Origin: Alviniconcha marisindica
Lineage: Eukaryota; Mollusca; Gastropoda; Provannidae
NCBI GenBank assembly: GCA_018857735.1
Contig: JABMCL010002975.1
Span: forward strand, 210,001 to 274,000
Direction of reading: 5' to 3'
DNA length: 64,000 nt
Below are positions 10,787 to 22,969 of the stretch, piece by piece. The notes below the pieces were generated by a model. It did not search any database. It saw only the letters and a program-made list of their open reading frames with translations, and was not told where the DNA came from. The translations under genes and the position numbers were made by a program. Every line of letters begins with the position of its first letter. Position 1 is the stretch's first letter.

Positions 10787-12490
10787 CGCGTTCCGGCACC
10801 CTCCTCCAAAGTCTGCCAGCTTTAGTTACGCCACTGAAGGGACACTCCGAGCACCGCGTTCCGGCACCCTCCTCCAAAGTCTGCCAGCTTTAGTTACGAC
10901 ACTGAAGGGACACTCCGAGCACCGCGTTCCGGCACCCTCCTCCAAAGTCTGCCAGCTTTAGTTACGCCACTGAGGGACACTCCGAGCACCGCGTTCCGGC
11001 ACCCTCCTCCAAAGTCTGCCAGCTTTAGTCTACGACACTGAAGGGACACTCCGAGCACCGCGTTCCGGCACCCTCCTCCAAAGTCTGCCAGCTTTAGTTA
11101 CGCCACTGAAGGGACACTCCGAGCACCGCGTTCCGGCACCCTCCTCCAAAGTCTGCCAGCTTTAGTTACGCCACTGAAGGGACACTCCGAGCACCGCGTT
11201 CCGGCACCCTCCTCCAAAGTCTGCCAGCTTTAGTTACGCCACTGAAGGGACACTCCGAGCACCGCGTTCCGGCACCCTCCTCCAAAGTCTGCCAGCTTTA
11301 GTTACGCCACTGAAGGACACTCCGAGCACCGCGTTCCGGCACCCTCCTCCAAAGTCTGCCAGCTTTAGTTACGCCATTGAAGGGACACTCCGAGCACCGC
11401 GTTCCGGCACCCTCCTCCAAAGTCTGCCAGCTTTAGCTTACGCCACTGAGGACACTCCGAGCACCGCGTTCCGGCACCCTCCTCCAAAGTCTGCCAGCTT
11501 TAGTTACGCCACTGAAGGGACACTCCGAGCACCGCGTTCCGGCACCCTCCTCCAAAGTCTGCCAGCTTTAGTTACGCCACTGAAGGGACACTCCGAGCAC
11601 CGCGTTCCGGCACCCTCCTCCAAAGTCTGCCAGCTTTAGTTACGCCACTGAAGGGACACTCCGAGCACCGCGTTCCGGCACCCTCCTCCAAAGTCTGCCA
11701 GCTTTAGTTACGCCACTGAAGGACACTCGACGTTCCGGCACCCTCCTCCAAAGTCTGCCAGCTTTAGTTACGCCACTGAAGGACACTCCGAGCACCGCGT
11801 TCCGGCACCCTCCTCCAAAGTCTGCCAGCTTTAGTTACGCCACTGAAGGGACACTCCGAGCACCGCGTTCCGGCACCCTCCTCCAAAGTCTGCCAGCTTT
11901 AGTTAGCCACTGAAGGACACTCCGAGCACCGCGTTCCGGCACCCTCCTCCAAAGTCTGCCAGCTTTAGTCAGTTACGACACTGAAGGACACTCCGAGCAC
12001 CGCGTTCCGGCACCCTCCTCCAAAGTCTGCCAGCTTTAGTCAGTTACGACACTGAAGGGACACTCCGAGCACCGCGTTCCGGCACCCTCCTCCAAAGTCT
12101 GCCAGCTTTAGTCAGTTACGACACTGAAGGGACACTCCGAGCACCGCGTTCCGGCACCCTCCTCCAAAGTCTGCCAGCTTTAGTCAGTTACGCCACTGAA
12201 GGGACACTCCGAGCACCGCGTTCCGGCACCCTCCTCCAAAGTCTGCCAGCTTAGTCAGTTACGCCACTGAAGGGACACTCCGAGCACCGCGTTCCGGCAC
12301 CCTCCTCCAAAGTCTGCCAGCTTTAGTCAGTTACGCCACTGAAGGGACACTCCGAGCACCGCGTTCCGGCACCCTCCTCCAAAGTCTGCCAGCTTTAGTC
12401 AGTTACGCCACTGAAGGGACACTCCGAGCACCGCGTTCCGGCACCCTCCTCCAAAGTCTGCCAGCTTTAGTCAGTTACGACACTGAAGGG
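10768..12490. repeat. Tandem array of a 68-72 bp unit, about 25 copies
   Basis: Each unit contains ctccgagcaccgcgttccgg, accctcctccaaagtctgcc and a variable end (ttagttacgccactgaag). I counted about 25 copies, including one at about 11727 that lost part of ctccgagcaccgcg. Copies up to about 11900 are mostly 68 bp. From about 11960 most carry an added cagt (ttagtcagttacg) and are about 71 bp. The low divergence shows recent amplification. The open reading frames across it are repeat artefacts. Confidence 0.95.
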
Positions 12491-12639
12491 GCACTCTTTA
12501 TCTCCGCCCAGCTGTCCAGCGACGCGGTCAGCGCCCTCCGAAAGGTTCGGGTACTCATATGACTGTGGAAGCAACCTAGCGCCAAAGCACGCACGTAAAC
12601 ATGAGGCGCATCCACCCCGGGTAAAAAAGAAAAGATCCT

Positions 12640-13310
12640 ATCTGTATTTTATATCAACAGTACCAGTCTTATCTATATTTTATATCAACAGTACCAGTCC
12701 TGTCTATATTGTATATGAACAGTACCAGTCCTATCTATATTTTATTTGAACAGTACTCGTCCTATCCGTATTTTATTTGAACAGTACCAGTCCTATATAT
12801 TTTATATGAACAGTACCAGTCTTATCTATATTTTATATGAACAGTACCAGTCCTATCTATATTTTATATGAACAGTACCAGTCCTATCTGTATTTTATAT
12901 GAACAGTATCAGTCCTACGGGTATTTTATATGAACAGTACCAGTACTATCGATATTCTATATGAACAATACCAGTCCTATCTATATTTTATATGAACAGT
13001 ACCACTCCTGTTTATATTTTATTTGAACAGTACCAGTGCTATCTATATTTTATATGAACAGTACCAGTCCTATCTATATTTTATATGAACAATACCAGTC
13101 TTGTCTATATTTTATGTGAACAATACCAGTCCTGTTTATATATTATATGAACAGTACCAGTCCTGTCTATATTTTATATTAACAGTACCAGTCTTATCTA
13201 TATTTTCTATGAACAGTACCAGTCCTGTCTATTTTTTCTATGAACAGTACCAGTCCTGTCTATTTTTTCTATGAACAGTACCAGTCCTGTCTATATTTCA
13301 TATGAACACT
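12640..13310. repeat. 31 bp minisatellite, about 21 copies
   Basis: The unit is built on aacagtaccagtcctatcta followed by tattttatatg. Copies vary at several positions, so it is older than the adjacent 68-72 bp array. It starts right after the foldback element's right end and runs into a SINE family 2 tail, whose edge (tatatgaacac) resembles part of the unit. Confidence 0.95.
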
Positions 13311-13436
13311 TGTCGAGCTCCTCGTCTCGAGATGAGCCATAAGCGCTTCACAGCGGCAAAATGGCGCTTTTCTCTGCTTCCGAGCAAACCCACTGAGCTC
13401 TAATTGTATGCGACTCAGAATTAGTGAGTGTAGCTT
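13305..13436 (-). mobile_element. SINE family 2 tail relic
   Basis: The + strand (atctcgagatgagcc-like block, ataagcgcttcac, cttccgagca, gtgtagcttta) matches the reverse complement of about 4455-4590. Confidence 0.6.
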
Positions 13437-13689
13437 TACGTACTCTACAAGTTACGTCCAAATACATGGAACACTAAATATTCACAGAATGTGCCATGCG
13501 TTTGTAAAAATGTCCTATCTGTTAAACACATACTGCTTGAATGTCCTATTACCACAGAGTTGTTTCAGAAAATTGAATATGACTTTAATGATTGCAACAC
13601 CGTAAGAGATGTTTTGCATAATACTAATATTATCAATTCTATTGTTAAATTGATTGTTCATAGTTCTGTGGGTAAGCTTGTATAATATT

Positions 13690-13770
<81 letters not shown>

Positions 13771-13850
13771 GTTTTCTTGTTGTTGTTGTTGTTGACTAAT
13801 ATCACCTCGATGTGAACAGACATAAAATAAAACATTGACTGACTGATTGA
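13437..13850 (+). mobile_element. LINE 3' part: RT C-terminal tail, 3' UTR with (TG)n, GACT/GATT tail
   Basis: The translation at 13491-13685 contains CVCKNVLSVKHILLEC, the C-x-C/H-x4-C region near the end of jockey/R1-type ORF2 proteins, and ends at a stop. (TG)n at 13694-13768 and (TTG)n follow. The element ends in acataaaataaaacattg and a GACT/GATT tail. It is 5'-truncated and non-functional. Confidence 0.65.
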
Positions 13851-13889
13851 TTGTGTAGCTTCACACATAGCGTTGTTCCAGCGCTGTCA

Positions 13890-14090
13890 GTTTGGTTGGT
13901 TCATGGTGTACAGGTCCCATTGTGTATCGTTCCCTTTGTGTTCCTGCCCCATTGTGTTACAGTCCTATTGTATCCCTTTTTGTGTTGCAGTCCCATTATG
14001 TTGCAGTCCAGTTGTATCCCCAGTCTCATTTACTGTGTTCCAGTCCCATTGTGTATCAGGCCCATTGTGGCCCTGGCTTAGGATTAGGAT
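13890..14090. repeat. Degenerate short repeat based on cagtcccattgtgt
   Basis: About ten imperfect copies of a roughly 15-22 bp unit. A related stretch (accagtcccatttgtgtccc) occurs at about 10535 inside the foldback element. Confidence 0.6.
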
Positions 14091-14352
14091 TTAGGCTAGG
14101 ATTTCATAATGAGACTGGGACATATTGTGATAAACTTTTCTTATTTTTTTCAGTCTCAGTATGAGTGTGAAACGCTAATGACTTTTCCCCACAGATCCCC
14201 ATAAAGTCGCGTGAGTACACGTGTACTGCGGCAAAAAATAAATAAATAAATAAATAAAAAAATGTCTGCTGTTACCTGGCCTTGAGAGTCCAGATTGGGT
14301 CAGCAGCCAGTTATTAATAATCATCATCTTCTTCGTCTGTACAGTGACCACT

Positions 14353-14580
14353 TTAACCCCTTCTCTGCCGCCGCCTGTATAATTTATGAGCTGAAAGATA
14401 CACGGACGCGCCTTCAAACTATATTTTCCGGTCCCGTAACACATCTGCTTTCAATGCTATGAATTTTTATGAAAATCTTTCACATGCCAGCGCGAAAACG
14501 AAAAAGAAAGACTTGAGGGTTTCAAATTTCGCCCTTTTATTGGTCGTTCTCAAGTGACACAAGAGCAGTGAAGGGGTTAA
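14353..14580. mobile_element. MITE with TTAA ends
   Basis: The ends are ttaaccccttctctg and, inverted, cagtgaaggggttaa: about 15 bp terminal inverted repeats with one mismatch, bounded by TTAA. At about 228 bp with no coding capacity it fits a non-autonomous piggyBac-type element, which targets TTAA. Confidence 0.7.
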
Positions 14581-15350
14581 ACATTTGGAAGACTCTGACA
14601 CATTTAGTTCATGCTGGGTATTTTGGGTGCTTCCGGCCATCATCCACCGAATTCTTGACATCGACTACGGGGTCTTTAGCGTGCACACGTATGTGTATTT
14701 TTTCCAAGTGCATTGTGTACACACGGGGTACTTTGGTTTATGGTGTCATCCATAATACCTTTGTAGAGTCTGCACATAATTTAACTGCACAGAAAACTTC
14801 GGGATGGGCGCAAATTAGCCTAACTAGCACATAACGGTCAAGCATCCAGCCATGTGGTGACCACTCTCGATCGTTCTTAACTTGGCGAAAGCAAAAACAA
14901 AAAACAAAAAAACAAAAACTAAAAATCTCGTTCTACGCCACTGGATCGACTCTCCAATCGCCATCGTCATGACCCAATCAACAACATTACAACAGCTCCA
15001 CCAAGCACGCCGGCGCCCTCCATGTCAAGAACACGTGGTGTTAACTCACTTCCATTGCCTAATTTGTGGCAAACTGCCCTTGACGACAGTGCAGCCAAGG
15101 GAGTGAACCATTTTGCCCCTTCACCGGTTCAATCAGGAGAACTATGAGAGACGTGCAGGTGGCAATGACAGCGACCGGTGTCGGGGCGACAGCGATCACG
15201 TCGTAATTCCTGCCGCGCTAAGCAGTAAAGGAGATACGGCACTGCCTGATAGTGGGGTCCACTTCACGCGAGACTAATCTGCCTTTCCTTCTGTTTACCG
15301 TCTTGAGCCAGAAAGAAGGGTGTGGTGGCTGAACGTCCAGGACTTAATTC
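14581..15350. other. Intergenic, no gene recognised
   Basis: Includes an A-rich (caaaaa)n stretch at about 14893-14925. No ORF with family resemblance. Confidence 0.4.
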
Positions 15351-15704
<354 letters not shown>

Positions 15705-15715
<11 letters not shown>

Positions 15716-15800
15716 AATTCGGACCCGAGACCTTTCGATCACGAATCCAGGATGAACCAAAACGTCTGGAAACTGTCCATCTTCTTAAGGGTAAGAGAGT
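15705..15800 (-). mobile_element. SINE family 2 head relic
   Basis: On the - strand ttcgtgatcgaaaggtctcg followed by gggtccgaat matches the tRNA-like head of the 3986 copy (ctcgtgatcgaaagatctcg). Only the head is recognisable. Confidence 0.5.
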
Positions 15801-16296
15801 GAGACAGTGCATTTCCATAAGTAATATAATTATACTCTATTTAAATAATACGTGTGGTTTTAAACTTTCCTGTACGCACTCAAACTGTGACTCTTTCATA
15901 CAATCAAGTAGATACTGTTTCTTTGTAATTCATGTCTGGCACCCACGTTTTCCTTTGAATGGAATAAAGAAGCACTTGACATGAGACCGGTTTTGTTGTT
16001 GTTGTTCTTGTTTGTTTGTTTGTTTGTTTGTTGTTTTTGTTTTGTTTTTGTTTGTTTGTTTGTTTGTTTTGAGCCGATGTGTTTACAAAATATGTGCATT
16101 TAATGTTAATATATGAAGCCTATAATCGTCAGCAATAAAGATTTATCCAATTGGACTGATCGGGACCATCTCGCCACACCGCAGTAGAAGACCATCCGCC
16201 AGTCAGCGCCAGCGCACAAACACAGCTCCTTGGACAAGCCTGGTTTAGTACACTAAGCACGTGGTCCACGGTTGTTCGTTTGGTTCAAAAACAATG
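15801..16296. other. Intergenic, no gene recognised
   Basis: Contains a (TTTG)n-rich stretch at about 15993-16067. Confidence 0.4.
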
Positions 16297-16605
16297 ATCA
16301 AGGTCTGTGCAAACACATAAACGGTTGAAAAGAACGCATATTTATTATGACACAGACACACAATCTGCAAATTTTCGGGGTAATTCTCTTTCTTAAGCCA
16401 CAAAACGACACTTAAACAACAGTTAAACGGTTGTAATCGTTTTTAATCTCATCTAATTTTTCATCGTTTTTAACCGTTTAACTGTTGTTTAAGTGTCGTT
16501 TTGTAGCTTAACAAAGGGGATTACCCCGAAAATTTGCAGACTGTGTCTGTGTCATGATAAATAAGCGTTCGTCTGAACCTTTTACGTGTTTGGATCTTGT
16601 TTTAG
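16297..16605. mobile_element. Hairpin-type element (about 130 bp arms)
   Basis: The left arm (16310-16430) and right arm (16470-16600) are inverted copies. The left arm carries cacttaaacaacagttaaac and tgcaaattttcggggtaat; the right arm carries gtttaactgttgtttaagtg and the matching complement. The loop is about 40 bp. Copies occur at 36961-37281 (both arms) and 8796-8912 (right arm only). No ORF. A (CTT)n tract follows at 16638-16683. Confidence 0.75.
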
Positions 16606-16699
16606 AACAAGGAAGTCATTCTTGTTTCTTTTCTTTTTCTTCTTCTTCTTCTTCTTCTTCTTCTTCTTCTTCTTCTTCTTCTTTTTATTTTTATTTTTT

Positions 16700-17119
16700 T
16701 ATTTTTATGAAGTTCTGTGCAGTTAGATAAGCGAGTTCGAACAGACCTGCTGGGGAGGAAAAAGATGAGCTGACTGCCGGACCACGGTTCCGTTCAGTTC
16801 AAGATGTTTGCGCTCGGAAAAGCCCATATGCGCTCCTCCTCGTCTCTCAGAAGTTTTTCCCAACGTTGCTTTTGAAACGGTTTCAATGTTACGGATCACA
16901 TTATACAGAAAAGAAGAAAGAAACTCAGGCAGACCCTATCGGGGTTGAATTATATAAATGGAATCTGTCGTGGAGCGGATCGAGTTCGGGGACGAATCAC
17001 AGAATCTTGCATACATGTGGTCGTGGAGAAGGGAGTTAGTTGTTAATGAGTAACTGGATTTTAACGCCCTGGCACAATCAAACTCTGTCATAAGCAAATG
17101 CACATTTCTAGTCGACGTC
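16700..17119. other. Intergenic, CpG-rich, no gene recognised
   Basis: About 17 CpG in the 300 bp from 16741. No convincing ORF. Confidence 0.4.
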
Positions 17120-17392
17120 AAGTAAGTAAGTAACTTGGTGTTTCACGCCCAGTTAACCAGTACGGTTGTATCAGGGCGCGCGACATTGACGTCAAAATCA
17201 AAAATTAAATTGAAAATAATAAAAATGTGGCCCTAGTGAGGAGATGTGGCCACAATCCCTAAAGCAGAGGGGACGCCGTTGTTTCAGAGGCTACAGCAAA
17301 TTTTTCTCTATTTCAAACGTCGTACTGTTTCTACTGAAATATCGCCCTGATATAACCGCACTGGTTGACTGGGCCAATTTACTTACTTACTT
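17120..17392. mobile_element. MITE with about 50 bp terminal inverted repeats
   Basis: The left end (aagtaagtaagtaac, then cagttaaccagtacgg and atcagggcg) is repeated inverted on the right (cgccctgatataaccgcac, ggttgactgggc, ttacttacttactt). The interior is AT-rich and non-coding. Confidence 0.75.
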
Positions 17393-17889
17393 CCACTGAA
17401 ATACACAAAAGCGGTTAGTTAGTTAGTTAGTTAGTTATAGCTAATCGCTAGTCTTGGACTAGAGTCGTAATTACGACTGGCAGTAAAACAAACACAAAAA
17501 GTGCCTGTGAAAATACCTTTGGGTCATTGATTTTACAATACCGCGTATACCCCCCCCAACCCCCCCCCCCCCACACACACACACACACACACAGGAACTG
17601 TTCTCATTATTTCTTCCGGACAGCTCATCTTGTTATCTTCGTTTTGTCAGCTTGCAAACGCTTGTTAATTTCCAATTGTCGCACAATTATCGTTACACTC
17701 GCCAGATTCATCAGTTCCGTTTTAGAGAAAAGCTCTCTTTGCCGCACGGAAGCTTTCCCGCTGCGCTAGACTGTGTTCTGTACTAATGAGATAGCGGCAC
17801 GGTAGCTGTTTCCGTCAAGCGCCCGTTGTCAACGCCTCGGTCCGAGTTGTAGTTGTCGATCAGCAGCAACCGTAACCTCCAAATCGTTA
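17393..17889. other. Intergenic, no gene recognised
   Basis: Contains (GTTA)n at about 17415-17436 and a C run next to (AC)n at 17548-17594. Confidence 0.4.
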
Positions 17890-18955
17890 ACCCAGTAAGG
17901 GGAAGTTCTGTGGGAGGTGAGGTGGAGGGGTGGGGGTGGGGGTAAAGGGAAGAAGCGAGAGGTAGGGGGGAGTTCTGTGGGAGGTGATGTGGAGAGGGGG
18001 TGGTGGGGGTGGGGGTAAAGGGAAGAAGCGAGAGGTAGGGGGGAGTTATATGGGAGGTGGAGGGGGTGGGGGTGTTGTAAAGGAAAGAAGCGAGAGGTAG
18101 GGGGAGTTCCATGGGAGGTGGGGGTGGGGGTGTAAAGGGAAGAAGCGAGAGGTAGGGGGAGTTCTGTAGGAGGTGGGGGGGAGGGGGTGTAAAGGGAAGA
18201 AGCGAGAGGTAGGGAGAAGTTCTGTGTGTGAGTGTGTGTGTGTGTATGGGGGAGGGGGGGTGAAGGGAAGAAGCGAGAGGTATTGGGGAGTTCTGTGGGA
18301 GGTGGAGGGTGGGGGTTGTAAAGGGAAGAAGCGAGAGGTAGGGGAGTTATGTAGGAGGTGGAGGGGGGGGTGTAAAGGGAAGAAGCGAGAGGTAGGGAAG
18401 TTCTGTGTGTGAGGTGTGGTGTGTGGTGTTGGGGGGGGGGTGAAGGGAAGAAGCGAGAGGTATTGGGGAGTTCTGTGGGAGGTGGAGGGTGGGGTTGCAA
18501 AGGGAAGAAGCGAGAGGTAGGGGGAGTTGTGTAGGAGGTGGAGGGGGTGTAAAGGGAAGAAGCGAGAGGTAGGGGGAGTTCTGTGGTAGGTGGAGGGTGG
18601 GGGGTTGCAAAGGGAAGAAGCGAGAGGTAGGGGGAGTTATGTAGGAGGTGGAGGGGGGTGTAAAGGGAAGAAGCGAGAGGTAGGTGGAGTTATGTAGGAG
18701 GTGGAGGGGGGTGTAAAGGGAAGAAGCGAGAGGTAGGGGGAGTTCTGTGGGAGGTGGAGGGTGGGGAGTTGTAAAGGGAAGAAGCGAGAGGTAGGGGGAG
18801 TTCTGTGGGAGGTGGAGGGGGTGGTTAAAGGGAAGAAGCGAGAGGTAGGGAGTTCTGTGGGAGGTGGAGGGGGTGGTAAGGGAAGAAGCGAGAGGTAGGG
18901 GGAGTCTGTGGGGGTGGAGCGCGGGTGGGGTTGTAAAGGAAGAGCGGGTAGTGGG
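17890..18955. repeat. Polypurine minisatellite, about 55 bp unit, about 19 copies
   Basis: Every unit contains agggaagaagcgagaggtag, then ggggagttctgtgggaggtg and a G-rich linker. The + strand is almost all G and A for over 1 kb. Related, more diverged units (ggaaggagccaggggtaagg) occur at 22500-22970. The long Pro/Leu/Ser-rich ORFs on the - strand are artefacts. Confidence 0.95.
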
Positions 18956-18956
18956 G

Positions 18957-19135
<179 letters not shown>

Positions 19136-19139
19136 CACT

Positions 19140-20075
<936 letters not shown>

Positions 20076-20382
20076 GGGAGGGAGGGGGGTATGTACACGC
20101 ATACATGTGTCTGTGTCAGTGGCTGTCTGTCTGCCTGAGTATGTATGGGGTATTCATCTGTCGTCACAGTATAAGGACTCCCAAAGTGCACTCACATTAC
20201 TAGCACTAAAGCGGACAGAAAATCAGTGCTGTGCTTGAAACATTTTTGCCTGGCGCCCAGAACAGCAACTTTAACAGGGCTTCAACCACTGGCCCAGAAA
20301 TTGATTACCGCATTAACTCTCTGATGAGCGGGAAATAACGGCTTTAAACAAACAGCAAAACAAACACACTGGTATGTAGTGT

Positions 20383-20385
<3 letters not shown>

Positions 20386-20461
<76 letters not shown>
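20386..20461. repeat. (TG)n microsatellite
   Basis: About 38 uninterrupted TG units. Confidence 0.95.
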
Positions 20462-20463
<2 letters not shown>

Positions 20464-20469
20464 CCATCG

Positions 20470-21150
20470 CGACTGACTTTGTTCCTGTAGCCTTGTGATA
20501 GAAGTGACACTGCGATTCTAGCTGAATCCGTATCAGTGATGTTTGGGGTTCATCCGTTGAGTGGTTGCCAGTTGGTTGGTTGATTGGGGATTTCTGCCCA
20601 GCAAACCATTCTTACTGCTCGTAACACCCCCTCTCTCTCTCTCTCTCTGTTATTTTGACTCTGCTGCCTCACCGTCTTCCTTCGCTTACATGATAAAAGT
20701 GCTCCACTTAGTCCTTTATTTTTTTGATTTTTTTTTTATATATTTAAAATTCTACCCCCATCCTGATCCTTCCCCTCTCCTCCCGTCCTTGTGATACACC
20801 ACCAACAGCGCATGCACATTTTTCTATTTTTCTTCGGCTCGTGAGAAACTTACACAGAGCAGGGGGGGCAACTTGTCCACGGTCTACAAGTGTGACGTGG
20901 TTCACAGTGGTGTTGTCTCCCCTACACCAGTTGTATGCTGATTTCTAACGCCAAATTTGAAGACAAAATAGGTCCGAGCTCAGGAGTTGTATGGAAGTCG
21001 AGGTGGACGTCCTGGGCTATCCACCCCTAGTAGTCCGTACACGCAGTCTCTGTGGACGTAAATTAACGCTGAAACAAAAACCAACAAACAACAACAACAA
21101 CAACAACGAAACAAAAAAGGGTAAAGTTTTGTTAGTTTGACACCGCCTGT
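20470..21150. other. Intergenic, no gene recognised
   Basis: Short CT and T-rich tracts only. 20985-21030 (gagctcaggag; gtcgaggtggacgtcctggg) resembles the reverse complement of 33105-33150 inside intron 2, a short unassigned dispersed repeat. Confidence 0.4.
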
Positions 21151-21154
21151 TTTG

Positions 21155-21403
21155 TACATGGAGGAACATGTGATGTTTGTCTGGGAGTGTGTAGGGGGGG
21201 GGGGGGGGGATGAGGGTAGCATGTGATGTCTGTCTGGAAGGGTGTGGGGAGGGAAGGAGGGGGGTGAGCGGGGGGTGATGAGAGGAACATGTGACCCTAG
21301 ACACTGCTCAACCCTGTCATCTTTAAAAGCCAAACTGAAAACCTTCCTCTTCTCACAGTATTTCCATCCTAACTAATATCAGTACCCAGTTTCTGCTACA
21401 GTC

Positions 21404-21489
<86 letters not shown>

Positions 21490-21735
21490 TGTGTGTGTGT
21501 AGTTTTGGTAGGACTATGCTCTACATGTGTATAGAATATCATATTTAGGTTAATATGTATCATGTGAGCGCTCAGGGCGTTGATGAGCGCATGATAAATG
21601 TACATTATTATTATGTCTGTCTGGAAGGATGTTGGGAGGGGAAGGGGGGGGGGGGATGATGAGGTGAACATGTGATGTCTGTCTGGGAGGGGTGTGGGGA
21701 AGGGGGGGGGGGAGAGTGATGAGGTAAAATAGATA
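21155..21735. repeat. G-rich minisatellite (gaacatgtgatgtctgtctgg) split by a LINE
   Basis: Units of about 65 bp with acatgtgatgtctgtctggg and long G runs occur at 21165-21295 and 21612-21735. The interruption at about 21296-21610 is a truncated LINE. Confidence 0.8.
21296..21612 (+). mobile_element. 5'-truncated LINE 3' end inside the G-rich minisatellite
   Basis: Translation of the first 70 bp reads HCSTLSSLKAKLKTFLFSQY and stops two codons after a Pro-Asn, the usual end of CR1/L2-type reverse transcriptases. A 3' UTR with (TG)n/(GTGC)n at 21408-21500 follows, ending in gcatgataaatg and an ATT-rich tail. The right flank resumes the minisatellite at tgtctgtctgg, so this is a clean insertion. 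Confidence 0.75.
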
Positions 21736-21966
21736 GTGCTGGACAGGGAAAAGATGGAGATGTGATGGAGCAAATTCTTCTTCTTTCGTGAAGTGGCCAA
21801 CTTCAGTAGGTTCAAAAATCTGTCACTTTGTGAGAGAGAAGAATTTGCTCCATCACATCTCCATCCAGCCCATAGGCTATTGCTCTCCTGTCCCTCTCCA
21901 GCACTATTTATTTTACCTCATCGCTCACCAACCCCCCTTCCCCCCCTCCTAGACAGACATCAAATG
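21665..21966. repeat. Large imperfect inverted repeat, arms about 125-135 bp
   Basis: The left arm contains ggagatgtgatggagcaaat and gatgaggtaaaatagatagt. The right arm contains the complements (atttgctccatcacatctcc; actatttattttacctcatc). The loop is about 45 bp (21787-21831). The outer part of both arms includes the G-rich minisatellite unit. Confidence 0.8.
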
Positions 21967-22059
21967 CTCCCACACATGGGGAAGGGGTAGGGGGGGGGGG
22001 GGTTGTTAGAAAAATATGGTGCAAGACTGGGGGCCTATGGGAATGGTCAGAAGGGAAAA

Positions 22060-22112
22060 TTATGATGTGGTGGTGGGGGCGGCGATGGTGGTGGTGGTGG
22101 TGGTGTGTGAGT

Positions 22113-22161
<49 letters not shown>

Positions 22162-22275
22162 GTGTGTGTGTGGGGGGTAGTGGGGGTGGTGGGGTGTGGT
22201 GTGTGTGGTGTGTGTGTGTGTGGGGTGTGTGTGTGTGTGGGGGGGGGGGTAGTGGTGGGGGGGGGGGGAGGTAGT
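22060..22275. repeat. GT- and G-rich simple sequence
   Basis: (GGT)n, (GT)n and G runs on the + strand. No coding meaning. Confidence 0.9.
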
Positions 22276-22389
22276 GTTGGCTGAACCCCCAAAAAAGGAG
22301 TGTAATAAGTACGAGAGTGTAGAATGATAATTGGGTGCAGTGGAGGGGTTATGGAAAGCGGTGCAGGGGAGTAGACAGTAGGCCTATTA

Positions 22390-22969
22390 AGAGTCACTAC
22401 ATGGGTAAGAGGGAGGGTGGGGGGGGTCCTGCTGGGGAGGGGTAATGGTTGGTGGGTGGGGGGGGGGCTGGAAGGGTGATACCTGTAAATGTAACGACAG
22501 TAAGGGGTGAGGTGTAAGTGGGGGTCCTTCCAGGGAGGGTAAGAACATGTCGGGTTGGGGGGGGGGCGGAGTGAGTGGAAGTGTAAAGGGGGTTAGGGGG
22601 AGTCCGACTGAAGGGGAAGGGTAAGGGGGGGGGTACGTGGAGGTGTATGGGGGAGGGGTAAGGGGGAGTCTTGCGGGGGTTAAGAACAGGGAGGGGGGTG
22701 CGTGGAGGTGTAAATGGAAGGAGCCAGGGGTAAGGGAGAGTTCTACGGGAGGTGGGGGGTATAAACTGAAGAACTGCGAGGGGTAAGGGAGAGTTCTGCG
22801 AGGAGGTGGGGAGGGGGTGTAGATGGAAGGAGCCAGGGGTACGGGGCCCGGGAGTTCTGCGGGAGGTGGGGAGGGGGTGTATAGGAAAAGACCGAGGGGT
22901 AAGGGAGAGATCTGCGGGAGGTGGGGAGAGGGGTTTAAAGGGAAGAAGCCAGGAGTACTGAAGGGGGAG
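22390..22969. repeat. Diverged G-rich minisatellite related to 17890-18955
   Basis: Units share gagttctgcgggaggtgggg and a gtgtaaatggaaggagccag-like segment, spaced about 55-65 bp and more diverged than the 18 kb array. Confidence 0.75.

Larger units (their letters stand above)
10237..12634. mobile_element. Foldback-type element with about 205 bp terminal inverted repeats
   Basis: The left end (tttttacccggggtggatgc) and right end (gcatccaccccgggtaaaaa) are inverted copies. Similarity continues inward for about 205 bp (10237-10445 against 12430-12634), with shared blocks such as cctttcggagggcgctgacc and gagataaagagtgccccttc. The inner part of each arm includes one copy of the 68-72 bp repeat filling the right side of the element. 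Between the arms lie a LINE fragment (10589-10786, -) and the tandem array. No transposase ORF is present, so it is non-autonomous. I could not find a clear target-site duplication. Confidence 0.8.

Noticed and set aside
10768..12490. CRISPR-like array
   Set aside because: The units are directly adjacent without unique spacers. It is a tandem array inside a eukaryotic foldback element.
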